Shown here: positions 56,436-64,000 of the stretch, piece by piece
How the letters are laid out: each line of letters starts with the position of its first letter
How positions within the stretch are numbered: the stretch's first letter is position 1
From: a virus
Direction: 5' to 3' (one strand)
IMG/VR virus record: IMGVR_UViG_3300027762_000294
Location: 1-64,000 of that record
DNA length: 64,000 nucleotides
Notes under the pieces: generated by a model
What the model saw: the letters and a program-made list of their open reading frames with translations, nothing else
Databases searched by the model: none
Told to the model about the DNA's origin: nothing
Position numbers and translations under genes: made by a program

Positions 56436-57004
56436 GGCACTTCCTTAGTTATATAATAACGTGGTTGTAGATATTGGGCGTCATATTCTCTCACGTCTAA
56501 ATGGACCCAAGTCGGGGATAACTCTCTAGGCTCTACAGATTTCATATTGCGCTTTCCCCACCCTATTTGACAATTACACTTAGAAATAATAGTCTCCCTA
56601 TTTTTAGCGACAAAATCAACAGCGTTACCCATATGATTTGTTGTGCGACGTCCGTGTTTTTTGTTGTTTAATTTACATCTATAACCCGACGTGATTATAA
56701 CATCCCCCACATAAAACTGAATTGCTTTTAAAGTGTAAATCAAAACCTCGTGAATACCCTTACCATCAAACCCTCCACACGAACAGTTAGGGCATTTTAA
56801 CTTCTCAAAATCAACGGGATATTTTGTTATGAACTCACACATCGCGGCTTTAGTCTTAGGTCCCGCAACACCATCAGGATGTTCATCTCCCATGTAATCA
56901 TGTTGAAACTGTTTGATTTGTTTTATTGTTTTCGGTCCCATAACACCATCCCAGGTTGTCCCGCCAAACCCTGCTAAAATTATTTGTATTCTTTCCACAT
57001 TCAT
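56423..57004 (-). CDS. Endolysin: peptidoglycan-binding domain plus M15 peptidase
   Basis: It should cut the peptide cross-bridges of peptidoglycan. Residues about 5-60 form a PG_binding_1 repeat, with FGGTTWDGVMGPKT and HPDGVAGPKTKAAM. Residues about 100-190 form an M15A zinc peptidase: SGYRCKLNNK, H124-x5-D130 (NHMGNAVDF) and H168 (WVHLDV). The chain of 193 residues fits modular phage endolysins. The ATG at 57004 is preferred because GAGGAG lies ahead of it at normal spacing; a GTG nine bases earlier is weaker. It lies inside the tail module, so it could also be virion-associated. Confidence 0.92.
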   Translation of the reverse strand: MNVERIQIILAGFGGTTWDGVMGPKTIKQIKQFQHDYMGDEHPDGVAGPKTKAAMCEFITKYPVDFEKLKCPNCSCGGFDGKGIHEVLIYTLKAIQFYVGDVIITSGYRCKLNNKKHGRRTTNHMGNAVDFVAKNRETIISKCNCQIGWGKRNMKSVEPRELSPTWVHLDVREYDAQYLQPRYYITKEVPWET

Positions 57005-57028
57005 GAATTCCACTCCTCTGGAAAATTA

Positions 57029-57063
57029 ATCCAAGAAAAGGGAATATTTATCTTTTCTTGGAT
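57029..57063 (-). terminator. Terminator-like AATCCAAG hairpin
   Basis: ATCCAAGAAAA pairs with TTTTCTTGGAT around a short loop, between the chaperone and endolysin genes. The following sequence on the minus strand has only a short T-run (TAATTTT), so attenuation is more likely than full termination. Confidence 0.65.
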
Positions 57064-57074
57064 CGGGTGTAAAA

Positions 57075-58273
57075 TTACTTATTCTTGTCCATACTTCTCT
57101 TAATCTCCTTAGAGATCGGTTGATCTAGTTGGCGATCTAAGTTAAACAAAACCTCAACAACACTCAATTTGTTAAAGTAACTTGCCCATGGGGCAATGTC
57201 AACCAAGCGGATGAAAGCGTCGATAGGAACCGGGTTGAAATGGGCACCCCATTCACCTAAAATAATTGGATATGAGGATCGTGCCATTGAATATAAATTC
57301 AAAACCAAGACGTCAAAAAAAGCCAAGTCATGAGTTTTGGACTCAAGAGCTTGGCTTTGGGTTTTCAATTCAGGTGGTAGCTCTAGTCCGCTTTCTGTAT
57401 AGAAATTTATAGCGTCTTGAATAAGGCTTAAATCTGAACCGCCTCCTGTATATGTTTTAACAACCTGTTCATTCACAGCCTCGATATTGAGATAGTCTCG
57501 AATATTGAGCTTTGTGTTTTCACTTCCTAAAGTTGACACTCGGTCTCTAAACACGTCGTCATCCTTTAAAAATGGAATTAGCTCCTCGGGGGCTGTGAAT
57601 TCTCCGCCTTCAATTCTAATGAGCAAACTCAAGGCTTCTTCATACGAAACCCCTTCCTGCAATGCTTCCTGGAAAAAGGGGTTATCAAAAGAGGATACCG
57701 AAAAACGAATTAATCCAGTTTTTTTTGGGCTAAATAGTAACGATCCGTTGAACTAAATGACGAGATTAAGGGGTATAGGTTATCGTGCTGACTTAGAGCC
57801 AACTTTAGACCTGGTTTGTCTTTGATCGTCAATTCTTGACCTTGATAATGAATGCCGGATGACATGTCAACAATCAGATGGTCTACCATCATGTCAATTT
57901 GATGGCTGCGGGATTCTTCTGCACTTGGGAGTTTCACTCCCGCATTGGTTGACGATCCTGATAAACCTCGTTTCTTTGAACCTTTGTCATCATTGATAAT
58001 TCGCTGCGTGTAAAAATTTTGAATCCCATCTCGATATGGTTGATAACTAACATGACGCAGAATAAACCAAGGTAACTCGGAAGCTAACTGATTAGCCTCT
58101 TCAGAAGATCCCATTGATTTGACTAAGTCCTCATATGAACAAAGATCAAGATCGCGTTCTGCTTGACCATCATATTCGACAGCCACGAGATATCCCTTTA
58201 CTCCCTCAACTAATAGTTGTTTGGAGATATACATCGTTTCCACATCTTTGTTGGGTTTTCCATATTTAGCCAT
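57075..58273 (-). CDS. Tail-assembly chaperone, -1 frameshift product (GT-like, 399 aa)
   Basis: Long-tailed phages make a short chaperone (G) and, by -1 slippage, a longer form (GT) that binds the tape measure. Here the frame beginning at 58273 reaches CAA AAA AAA CTG, with an A-run at 57719-57726. After slipping back one base, the reading ACT GGA TTA ATT continues open through 57075. That gives 185 residues of G, 19 joining residues and 195 residues of the downstream frame. The downstream frame has no good start of its own (only a TTG at 57662 without a ribosome site), which supports fusion. The order of G, GT and tape measure fits the family, although four other genes intervene here. Confidence 0.88.
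57710..58273 (-). CDS. Tail-assembly chaperone, unshifted form (G-like, 187 aa)
   Basis: The zero-frame product of the same start, ending LAQKKLD just after the slippery run. The protein is acidic and helical, as usual for tail chaperones, with no catalytic motif. The start follows AAAGAGGAAAACGCA and overlaps the stop of the ParB-like gene by eight bases. In lambda the G:GT ratio is set by slippage and is needed for tail assembly; the same is expected here. Confidence 0.85.
   Translation of the reverse strand: MAKYGKPNKDVETMYISKQLLVEGVKGYLVAVEYDGQAERDLDLCSYEDLVKSMGSSEEANQLASELPWFILRHVSYQPYRDGIQNFYTQRIINDDKGSKKRGLSGSSTNAGVKLPSAEESRSHQIDMMVDHLIVDMSSGIHYQGQELTIKDKPGLKLALSQHDNLYPLISSFSSTDRYYLAQKKLD
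57719..57726 (-). promoter_or_regulatory. Slippery sequence for -1 ribosomal frameshift
   Basis: A run of eight A on the minus strand, read as CAA AAA AAA C in the zero frame and so allowing A-AAA-AAA tandem slippage. It lies ten bases before the zero-frame stop. I did not identify a clear downstream pseudoknot. Confidence 0.85.
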
Positions 58274-58859
58274 TGCGTTTTCCTCTTTTAGTGGTAGTTG
58301 AGACCTTAGTCTCTGTTGGTTGAACAGGTGGGGTAATGAGCTCTAATGCTGCCTTCTGAAAATCTCGATAAAACATTCTACTGAACGTTTCATTATCAGA
58401 TACAACATACTCTCGTTTAACCGCACGGGCGGACGGTGTGTTGGTTTCATTGGGCTTAACCAAATCCCAAGAAATGGGTTTGGCATAATAAACGACTAAT
58501 GGGTCTACAATTTCAGTAATGGCAACCAGCACATTGTGTTTCATAGCTGAATATAAACGATGATGCCCATCGGCAACATACAAATCACCATTTGAATTAC
58601 GTTCGCAAACAACGGGAATTCTAACAACCCCGTTTATAATTTCAATTCGATTCGACATTAACTCCAAAGGACTGTTAACACAAATATTGTCCCAAAATTC
58701 CAGTTTTCGATTATCTAAATAGAACTGGGTCGGTCTTACGTTCTCTTTTATTTCACGGGAATTGTAAAGAGATGTTGTTATGCGCCGTCCTTTGTAGGGT
58801 TTGATATCCGGATAATCTTTTAACCCCACATTTTGTAAAAAGGCAATTAAAGAAGTCAC
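58266..58859 (-). CDS. ParB/sulfiredoxin-like domain protein (197 aa)
   Basis: The core IPVVCERNSNGDLYVADGHHR followed by LYSAMKH matches the ParB-type nucleotide-binding fold, where V-x-D-G-H-H-R is the signature. In ParB the fold binds CTP; phage relatives include nucleases and regulators. The C-terminal tail is basic (TTTKRGKRNG). The GTG start at 58859 follows GGAGAATAAACTGAA and sits two bases after the previous stop. Such a protein in the middle of a tail operon is unexpected; it may be a moron gene or have an assembly role. Overlap with the G-like gene is eight bases. Confidence 0.78.
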   Translation of the reverse strand: MTSLIAFLQNVGLKDYPDIKPYKGRRITTSLYNSREIKENVRPTQFYLDNRKLEFWDNICVNSPLELMSNRIEIINGVVRIPVVCERNSNGDLYVADGHHRLYSAMKHNVLVAITEIVDPLVVYYAKPISWDLVKPNETNTPSARAVKREYVVSDNETFSRMFYRDFQKAALELITPPVQPTETKVSTTTKRGKRNG

Positions 58860-58860
58860 T

Positions 58861-60485
58861 TCAGTTTATTCTCCATGTTGAATTTGAATTGAGGGTAAAT
58901 ATAGAGGTGGACAGGTCTATTGAAAACTCTCCAAACCCATCCACAACATCGGTACACGCATATTTAATGCCTAGCTGGACATTGAACAGCCCTGTTGAGG
59001 GGGGCACAGGTCCTATGCCGCTAATTGAATATTCGTAAGTTTCAACTCCTTTCACAATAGAAGTTGTCGAGTCGAAATTTGTAACCTGTGAATATATGTT
59101 TTTTTTAACAAACGAAAATTCAGTAACAAAATAATTTTTTGGGAATGTCAGCTTATAAAAGCCATCCTCAAGTTGAATATATCCATTTCTAACAACGCCA
59201 CTACGATCAATTATCTCTCTAGTGGAATTGTTTGAAATATACTTTATTCTTTCCAGGACGCGGTTTGAGCTTTGATCCCAAGAATACCCAATCTCATTTA
59301 TGTGGGCATCTTCAAATGTATATTTGACAATAGATCGGGATACTCCTGGAATAACATGCTCGTTTAATGTGTAAAGACTTAAGGTCAGTCCGCTATTAAA
59401 AAATACATCGGGGTTAAAATGGATATTTTCTACAGTTAAAGCATACCTTGGGAACTGCCTAACAACTCTATCAGTTTTCCCTAATGTAACATCAATATAA
59501 CCTTCATTTGCAAGACCTGTTAAATCGTGAACCTCAGTCCTTATTGGACACCATACTGAACTATTACTCTGTAATGGTGATAGAAATACGGATCTTCGTG
59601 AGATTAGCCGCACCCCCCACCCCAAACCGTGCGGGACACTTTCGCGTCACACGGCTTTCAAAGTCTTATGGCTAGGTTCTGTGACCTATGCCAACATTCA
59701 GTTCTATTTGGAAGTCAAGAAGTGTCATTTTGTCCATAGGCACCTCCTTTATTAAGTTAAGTTTTACATCTGAATTGATCTTAACTTCCAATTTTCCCTA
59801 AATGCTCTAAATAAAGTTGTTTGCAAATACTCAACATGTTTTCGAGCCTTTTTAATTAAGCCCGGTGTAAATTGCCATTTCTTACGAGGATCGTAAGCTC
59901 TGACGGCTTTTTTACTCACCTTGGTATCCAAAGTTTATTCTTTATCTAGATAGACTCCTAGCGTACTTCTGCCCCTAACTCCCTTGGGTCGTTGCGTTTC
60001 TGTCTGCCAACGTATTGTTCGTCGTCCCTTACTCGCATATTATTACGCCTCTGTGAGATTAAGGTTAACTCTCTATAAAGTTGATCTACCTTGACCTAAT
60101 CTTAACCTCATCCCTAATTTTGATTAATCCGAATATATTAACTGATTTAGACTGAGACTTTACCCCTTACACTTTTAGATGATTATGCAGTTGTATGCAC
60201 TGTTGCATATAAGTGTCTTAACTCTGTTGGGATTTAGAGGCTTCAATCGTCTCTTCGCATATTGCTAGTCATGTCAGTTTCTGCTCAGGCTAAGGTTTTA
60301 AACAGAGTTTCCTAATTCCTTAAATACGCCCTTTTGTCCCTTCGCTATACACCCTGATCCTGTTATAGCAAGTCAGAGGTCTGAAGGTAAGCACACCACG
60401 TCTCATCAGTGGCGAGGGAATTGCACCCCATTTCAGATTATCTTTCGTAACCATTTGAGTTGGCTACTTATTTAGGCACACGCAT
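58861..60485 (-). CDS. Tail-module protein split by a group II intron (246 aa after splicing)
   Basis: The unspliced frame has no start codon outside the intron. Joining 60485-60482 (ATGC) to 59597 (GAAGATCC) creates ATG CGA AGA TCC, giving MRRSVFLSPL and an open frame to 58861. The start codon and one base of codon 2 thus lie in exon 1, within the end of the upstream gene; a weak TTTGGGA could serve as ribosome site. The protein is beta-rich (YIDVTLGKTDRVVRQF, GYIQLEDGFYKLTFPK) and unrecognised, probably a tail structural or tail-completion protein by position. Without splicing a fusion start inside the intron (ATG at 59625) would add intron-encoded residues. The ParB-like gene follows after one base. 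Confidence 0.82.
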
Positions 60486-61980
60486 ACATCCCAAACATAA
60501 CAGTATAACCCATATTAGATTTACCGGCTGAGAACTCAACATTAACAGCTGTTGGGGTATTAAGAGCGGGGTTATCATCGTTTGCAATCAATGTTACAGA
60601 GGGCAAATGAATAGTCAAATATTGAGTTTTCCCGTTTGAACCTTCGCAACCCTTAACACTTTGCAAAACCACAAATAGATTTGCCACACAAGAATTAGCC
60701 GACGCCATAATCAATCTTAAAGTTTTGTCATCTAAAAAGCTCTTAAAAGTCCCACCGATTTGTGATAAGTTGTTCACGCTTATTTTGTTAGGATATAGAG
60801 CGTCATTGTGTTCTTCAGAAGTTCTCCCTGATTTTTCAACCATATATGTTTCCCCTGTCTTCAATGTAAACTCAGACACGGGGTACACCTTCCCATTGAG
60901 ATAGAGAAAAGACTTAGACCCAATGAACGGCAATCCGATACTGTTATCTTTAACCAGCTTTGAATAGGGGGGCGTTCCTATCTCGGTAGGATCCGTTGTG
61001 GTTGGGCTGATATAAAAGTCGCCTCCACATAACGCGCCAAAATTCATAGTGACTAATTCATTGGATGGGGATGATAAATCAAGCGAGTGAATTACAGCCC
61101 CTCGTAAACCTTTGTAATATTTCAATGCCTCGTTTGCAACAACCAAGTTAAATGAGCTGACTTTTGTACCATTCTTAACAGTGTCAAACATATCAAGTGA
61201 CCAAGAAGACAGGTCTGTCACTTCAAAATTTCGAGTTGTTTTGAAAGTAAAATTATTGACTCCCACGGAATCAACATAAAAGATTCCGCTAGTTGCAAGT
61301 TTTTGAGAAGTTCCTTTGATGATAAATGGCTGCCCTACTTCCATAGACGAGCCACCTGTAAAAGTGTAAGTGTATAGGTTAGTTAGAGGATCAAACAATT
61401 TAGACCCTGTAAACCCAGTTACATTTAGAGTTGACCCATATTTAACTTCCCCGTGTAATACAGAAGCTATAGCATTCTTTGCAAAATCAGTCCCTGTGTA
61501 ATTTGTTTCTAGAGTAGTGGTTACAGTGAACCCTGTGATTTGCTTATTAGCTACCTGCCCATCATCACTTAAACAAACAGCTTCCGCCGATTCGGCAGCC
61601 CGTTGAATTCCTCCTGCCTTGAAGCAAATTTGTGTAAATTCAGGGAGAATGTACCACTCAGAATAGTTACCTGCTAAAGCCGCAACTAAATCAATGTTAG
61701 TAGACGGTGTCAATAATGCACTAAAGCTCCCATTCGTCTCGGTAATAATAGAATCAAAACCGAATTCATAATCCACACCATTTACTTTAACCCACACAGG
61801 TTGCCCAACAGAATATGTTGAAAAAATTTCTTTGTCAGTTATCCGTTTTAGCTTGACTTTATCAGCTGACATTTCTAAGGTATTAACTGGAGTGACTCGA
61901 TATCGTTCATAAGGCGGCTCCCCAAAAATTTCTTCAGATGCATACCCCATACTTACGTTACTATTTACTAATGTTGGCAT
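59564..61980 (-). CDS. Major-tail-like protein, second paralogue, split by a group II intron (510 aa after splicing)
   Basis: Exon 1 (61980-60482) joined to 59597-59564 replaces the intron-encoded end CA-stop with KIRISITITE-stop. The protein is beta-rich. A block FTQICFKAGGIQRAAE, another with FLYLNGKVYPVSEF, and the end DNPALNTPTAVNVEFSAG are shared with the protein at 62076 (FTKICYKDGGIQRTPE, IIYLNGKVFPVSEF, DNPASNTPTAVTMEYSAA). The two are tandem paralogues. Position upstream of the chaperone suggests tail-tube or related tail proteins; that is inference. The start ATG follows AGAGAGGAATAAACAT. A hairpin separates it from the upstream paralogue. Confidence 0.83.
59624..59657 (-). ncRNA. 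Group II intron domain V
   Basis: Ten-base lower stem AAGCCGTGTG/CGCACGGTTT with A-U, G-U, C-G triad pairs, a CC bulge, four-base upper stem ACGC/GTGT and GAAA loop. All catalytic features are intact. Confidence 0.95.
59672..59737 (-). CDS. Possible 21-residue micro-frame inside the intron
   Basis: AAAGGAGGTGCCT precedes an ATG opening a 21-codon frame (MDKMTLLDFQIELNVGIGHR, then one residue). The ribosome site is very good but the frame is tiny and lies between the maturase remnant and domain V. It may be a chance frame or a leftover of the intron-encoded gene. Confidence 0.3.
   Translation of the reverse strand: MDKMTLLDFQIELNVGIGHRT
59764..59919 (-). pseudogene. N-terminal remnant of the intron reverse transcriptase/maturase (51 codons)
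   Basis: A GTG-started frame encodes a very basic product. Its end, KHVEYLQTTLFRAFRENWKL followed by RSIQ, resembles the N-terminal RVT_N region of group II maturases (VxxLQxxIxxAxxxGNWxxVxxLQ). A stop (CAG ATG TAA) follows and the rest of the enzyme, several hundred residues, is missing. It is therefore a deletion remnant within domain IV. Whether the fragment is translated is unknown. Confidence 0.6.
60192..60232 (-). promoter_or_regulatory. Exon-binding sites EBS1 and EBS2 of the intron
   Basis: EBS1 at 60198-60192 is complementary to the last seven bases of exon 1. EBS2 at 60232-60227 is complementary to the six bases before those. The two sites lie at intron positions 250-255 and 284-290, the usual order in domain I. 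They fix the 5' splice site at 60482/60481. Confidence 0.9.
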
Positions 61981-62013
61981 ATGTTTATTCCTCTCTTGTT
62001 ATAGTGTTAAAAC

Positions 62014-62062
62014 AATCCAAAAAAAATAAAAGATTAATTTATCTCTCCCGTTTTCTTGGATT
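62014..62062 (-). terminator. Terminator-like AATCCAAG hairpin between tail paralogues
   Basis: On the minus strand AATCCAAGAAAA is followed after a loop by TTTTTTTTGGATT and then GTTTT. It may partly terminate or process the transcript between two tail genes, changing their dosage. Confidence 0.6.
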
Positions 62063-62075
62063 GGTTTGGTTTTTT

Positions 62076-64000
62076 TTATCCTTTCCAGTAATTTAAACTA
62101 TATGTGTAATCGTATAATGGGGAATAAGCGGCACTATATTCCATTGTGACAGCCGTTGGGGTGTTTGATGCCGGGTTATCAACTGTAGCTACAACCGTTA
62201 CATTGGGAATATGAATCAAGAATTCATCACGGATATTTGAACCATCGTTTAAGCATGTAGCTGCACTAGACCCCCTTAAAATCAAACTGCCGGTGCAATT
62301 ATTGTTAAACTTTTCAATTTGTTGAATCATCGATTGAGACAAGAATCCCTTAGTACTCCCACTGACTCCACTAAAAGAATTCAAGTTGACAATCCCCGGG
62401 TATTCTCCGCTGGTATCTGTTAAATCGTCTGAACCTGCATTTACGTAATCGGTAGCAACTAAATCGCCCGTTCTGAAACTGAATTCGCTAACTGGGAATA
62501 CCTTGCCATTCAAATAAATGATGGAATTAGACCCCGTAAAGGAATGATTAAACCCTGAATCAATTAAGGTTGAATGATAGGGGTGTGGGGTGGGGTCTGT
62601 TAAACTTGGATTAGACTCATAACCCCCAACACCATCTACAGTCGTGTTGAGACTCATCATTTCGGTGAGGTTTGATGTAATTTCAAACGACTTGGTTAAG
62701 CAGCCGGGCAATCGAATGTAATAACCAATTCCTGTATTTACTTGGGTTAGTGTATAAGGAATAACATCCTTTCCATTATGTACGTGCGCCATCACTTTAA
62801 TATTCATTAAAACTGTTATTGTTGAAGACGGCACACTAGCAAGGTGGGAAAAACGGATGCCCCCACTCGTCCCGGTACATAAAAGAGGTTTATTTGCGAT
62901 TTTGGTATTAGGATAATCGCTAATCATAAAAAACACGCCCTTCGTAACCCCTGGAATCGGATATGGAATTAAATAATCAAATAACCCTGTGGTAGAATTT
63001 TGACCTAAATTAGTCAATTGAGCAGTTATAGCCACTGACGATTGGGAACTCCAAGTCGACCTACTCGCACTGGACAACATTAATAATGCAGGGTCGGATA
63101 AAGATAGAAACATATTTACTGTCGTGGCTAAACTATACCGAGTTCTGATCTTGGGACCGACCTGTCCCTCAATAGTCATACAAGGCTGTTCTACCGCTTC
63201 AGGCGTTCTTTGAATACCGCCATCTTTATAACAAATCTTAGTAAATGAGGGATAAACTTTTAACTCACCTGCTAAAACAGTCACGGGCTCTGTAGACCCA
63301 TCCGACCGAACGTATTGATCATCTCCAACTTTAATAAACTCAATTCCCGCGGCGTCTAAAGATGAGCCCACGGGCAAATTCTTGAGTAACTCTAAGTCTG
63401 GCTCCCCAAAGCTAAATAAGCCTTGCGGTGGGGTTACAGTTTCAAATGTCACATTTACTTTCTGAATAGGGCTTGGGATGAAAACCCCTTGGGTAATATC
63501 TTCAAGTGCACTCACTGTGAAGGTCAGTGGGTTTACAACTGTAACGGCAAAACCAGATTCCTCAAGTTTAGACTTAACTTTATCTTTAAAATTAGTATAC
63601 GTATTCCCTTGAGTTAAATACACATAACGAGTCAAACCGTCTTTTGAATCGTCTTGATATGTGGATGTGACAATAAAGTCATAACCAACACCCCCTCTCA
63701 CAAAACGCAATCGATCTCCGTCTGAAATATTAATATTCTCTAGGATATCTTGATTCTCAAAGCTTAAAGTGCGACGGCGGCTTACAGGTAACGCCCCTTC
63801 AATTATAACAGCATTCTCACTTAAAAGCTCTAACCGAGTTGGGTTGTAAGCTTTGGCTGTGATTACAAATTTACTATTGGGAGTATCGATTGTAGTCGTG
63901 TAATCAGTCAATATTAAATTCATTTTAGCCACAAGATTAGGTTTGTAATCCACTCCATCATCATAAGAGTAATACACCCGTGTTAATGGGTTGTCGGGCG
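62076..64000 (-). CDS. Major-tail-like protein, first paralogue (partial, at least 640 aa)
   Basis: The frame is open up to the window end: codons before the GTG at 63977 read on without a stop, so the true start probably lies outside. The visible part is beta-rich and shares with the next gene the FTKICYKDGGIQRTPE block, the IYLNGKVFPVSEF block and the C-terminal DNPASNTPTAV. It is longer, with an N-terminal region (TTTIDTPNSKFVITAKAY) not seen in the partner. By place and fold it may be a tail-tube or tail-decorating protein. Stop TAA at 62076-62078 is followed by an AATCCAAG hairpin. Confidence 0.82.
   Translation of the reverse strand, partial: PDNPLTRVYYSYDDGVDYKPNLVAKMNLILTDYTTTIDTPNSKFVITAKAYNPTRLELLSENAVIIEGALPVSRRRTLSFENQDILENINISDGDRLRFVRGGVGYDFIVTSTYQDDSKDGLTRYVYLTQGNTYTNFKDKVKSKLEESGFAVTVVNPLTFTVSALEDITQGVFIPSPIQKVNVTFETVTPPQGLFSFGEPDLELLKNLPVGSSLDAAGIEFIKVGDDQYVRSDGSTEPVTVLAGELKVYPSFTKICYKDGGIQRTPEAVEQPCMTIEGQVGPKIRTRYSLATTVNMFLSLSDPALLMLSSASRSTWSSQSSVAITAQLTNLGQNSTTGLFDYLIPYPIPGVTKGVFFMISDYPNTKIANKPLLCTGTSGGIRFSHLASVPSSTITVLMNIKVMAHVHNGKDVIPYTLTQVNTGIGYYIRLPGCLTKSFEITSNLTEMMSLNTTVDGVGGYESNPSLTDPTPHPYHSTLIDSGFNHSFTGSNSIIYLNGKVFPVSEFSFRTGDLVATDYVNAGSDDLTDTSGEYPGIVNLNSFSGVSGSTKGFLSQSMIQQIEKFNNNCTGSLILRGSSAATCLNDGSNIRDEFLIHIPNVTVVATVDNPASNTPTAVTMEYSAAYSPLYDYTYSLNYWKG

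Larger units (their letters stand above)
59598..60481 (-). mobile_element. Group II intron (884 bp) inside the overlap of two tail genes
   Basis: On the minus strand it begins GTGTGCC (consensus GUGYG) at 60481 and ends in CTCAC at 59598. Domain V at 59657-59624 has 34 bases with the AGC triad, GAAA tetraloop and two-base bulge. Domain VI can form GTGGGG/TCTCAC with an unpaired branch-point A in GCTAAT. EBS1 (GCATACA, 60198-60192) pairs with all seven exon bases TGTATGC before the 5' site. EBS2 (TCCCAA, 60232-60227) pairs with the adjacent TTGGGA. No full maturase is present, only a short reverse-transcriptase remnant. Splicing and mobility would need a maturase from elsewhere. Confidence 0.95.

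Noticed and set aside
57075-57662. Independent 195-residue gene starting at TTG 57662
   Set aside because: No ribosome site; the frame is open upstream to the slippery run, so it is better explained as the -1 extension of the chaperone.
58861-59625. 254-residue gene with its own ATG at 59625
   Set aside because: That ATG lies inside the intron between domains V and VI; the spliced start ATG at 60485 explains the frame better.

Overview
The window reads as part of the genome of a tailed double-stranded DNA bacteriophage. It carries a large terminase subunit, a tail-assembly-chaperone pair with a -1 frameshift, a 7,744-residue tape-measure protein, an endolysin and a holin-like protein, together with phage-style replication and nucleotide genes. 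The host is a bacterium: promoters are sigma70-like (TTGACT, 17-18 bases, TATAAT), genes have strong GGAGG ribosome sites, and several products act on peptidoglycan. The base composition is AT-rich. No contractile-sheath gene was recognised, so a very long flexible tail of the siphovirus type is the best guess. Head, portal and integrase genes were not recognised here.

Layout. (a) 1-333 is a large inverted repeat at the window edge. (b) 511-5458 is a rightward array of small unknown genes, built from at least two paralogous families plus a sliding-clamp-like protein. It uses three near-identical promoters, and its genes are separated by a recurring hairpin with a GNRA loop; a terminator closes it at 5517. 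(c) 5518-7235 is 1.7 kb without convincing genes. It holds two exact 312-bp tandem copies, an AT-rich block and shorter repeats, and is a candidate origin or control region. (d) 7236-15593 is a nucleotide and DNA-modification block: class I ribonucleotide reductase (R2 and R1), an archaeal-type thymidylate-synthase-like protein, a RusA-like protein and a Dam-type methylase, with unknown genes between. (e) 15663-20342 is an envelope cassette: secreted L,D-transpeptidase, secreted lytic transglycosylase, several tiny membrane proteins and an M48-type lipoprotein peptidase. (f) 20417-29789 is replication and packaging: TOPRIM/SF3 primase-helicase, family B DNA polymerase, terminase, a BRO-like/PD-(D/E)XK protein and a second sliding-clamp-like protein. 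(g) 29910-64000 is entirely leftward and encodes the tail: two paralogous tail proteins, the frameshifting chaperone, endolysin, holin-like protein, further tail proteins and the giant tape measure, which is transcribed last.

The rightward and leftward halves converge near 29.8-29.9 kb, where a hairpin followed by a T-run (minus strand) ends tail transcription and a 35-residue membrane-peptide gene overlaps the end of the tape-measure gene.

The most striking element is an 884-bp group II intron at 59598-60481. It has a complete domain V, EBS1/IBS1 and EBS2/IBS2 pairings, and only a short N-terminal remnant of its reverse transcriptase. It sits inside the overlap of two tail genes, so one splicing event would restore both the C-terminus of the upstream protein and the start codon of the downstream one. 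Frameshifting in the chaperone, splicing across a gene overlap and hairpins abutting ribosome sites together suggest unusually heavy post-transcriptional control. These readings come from the sequence by eye; no database search was run.
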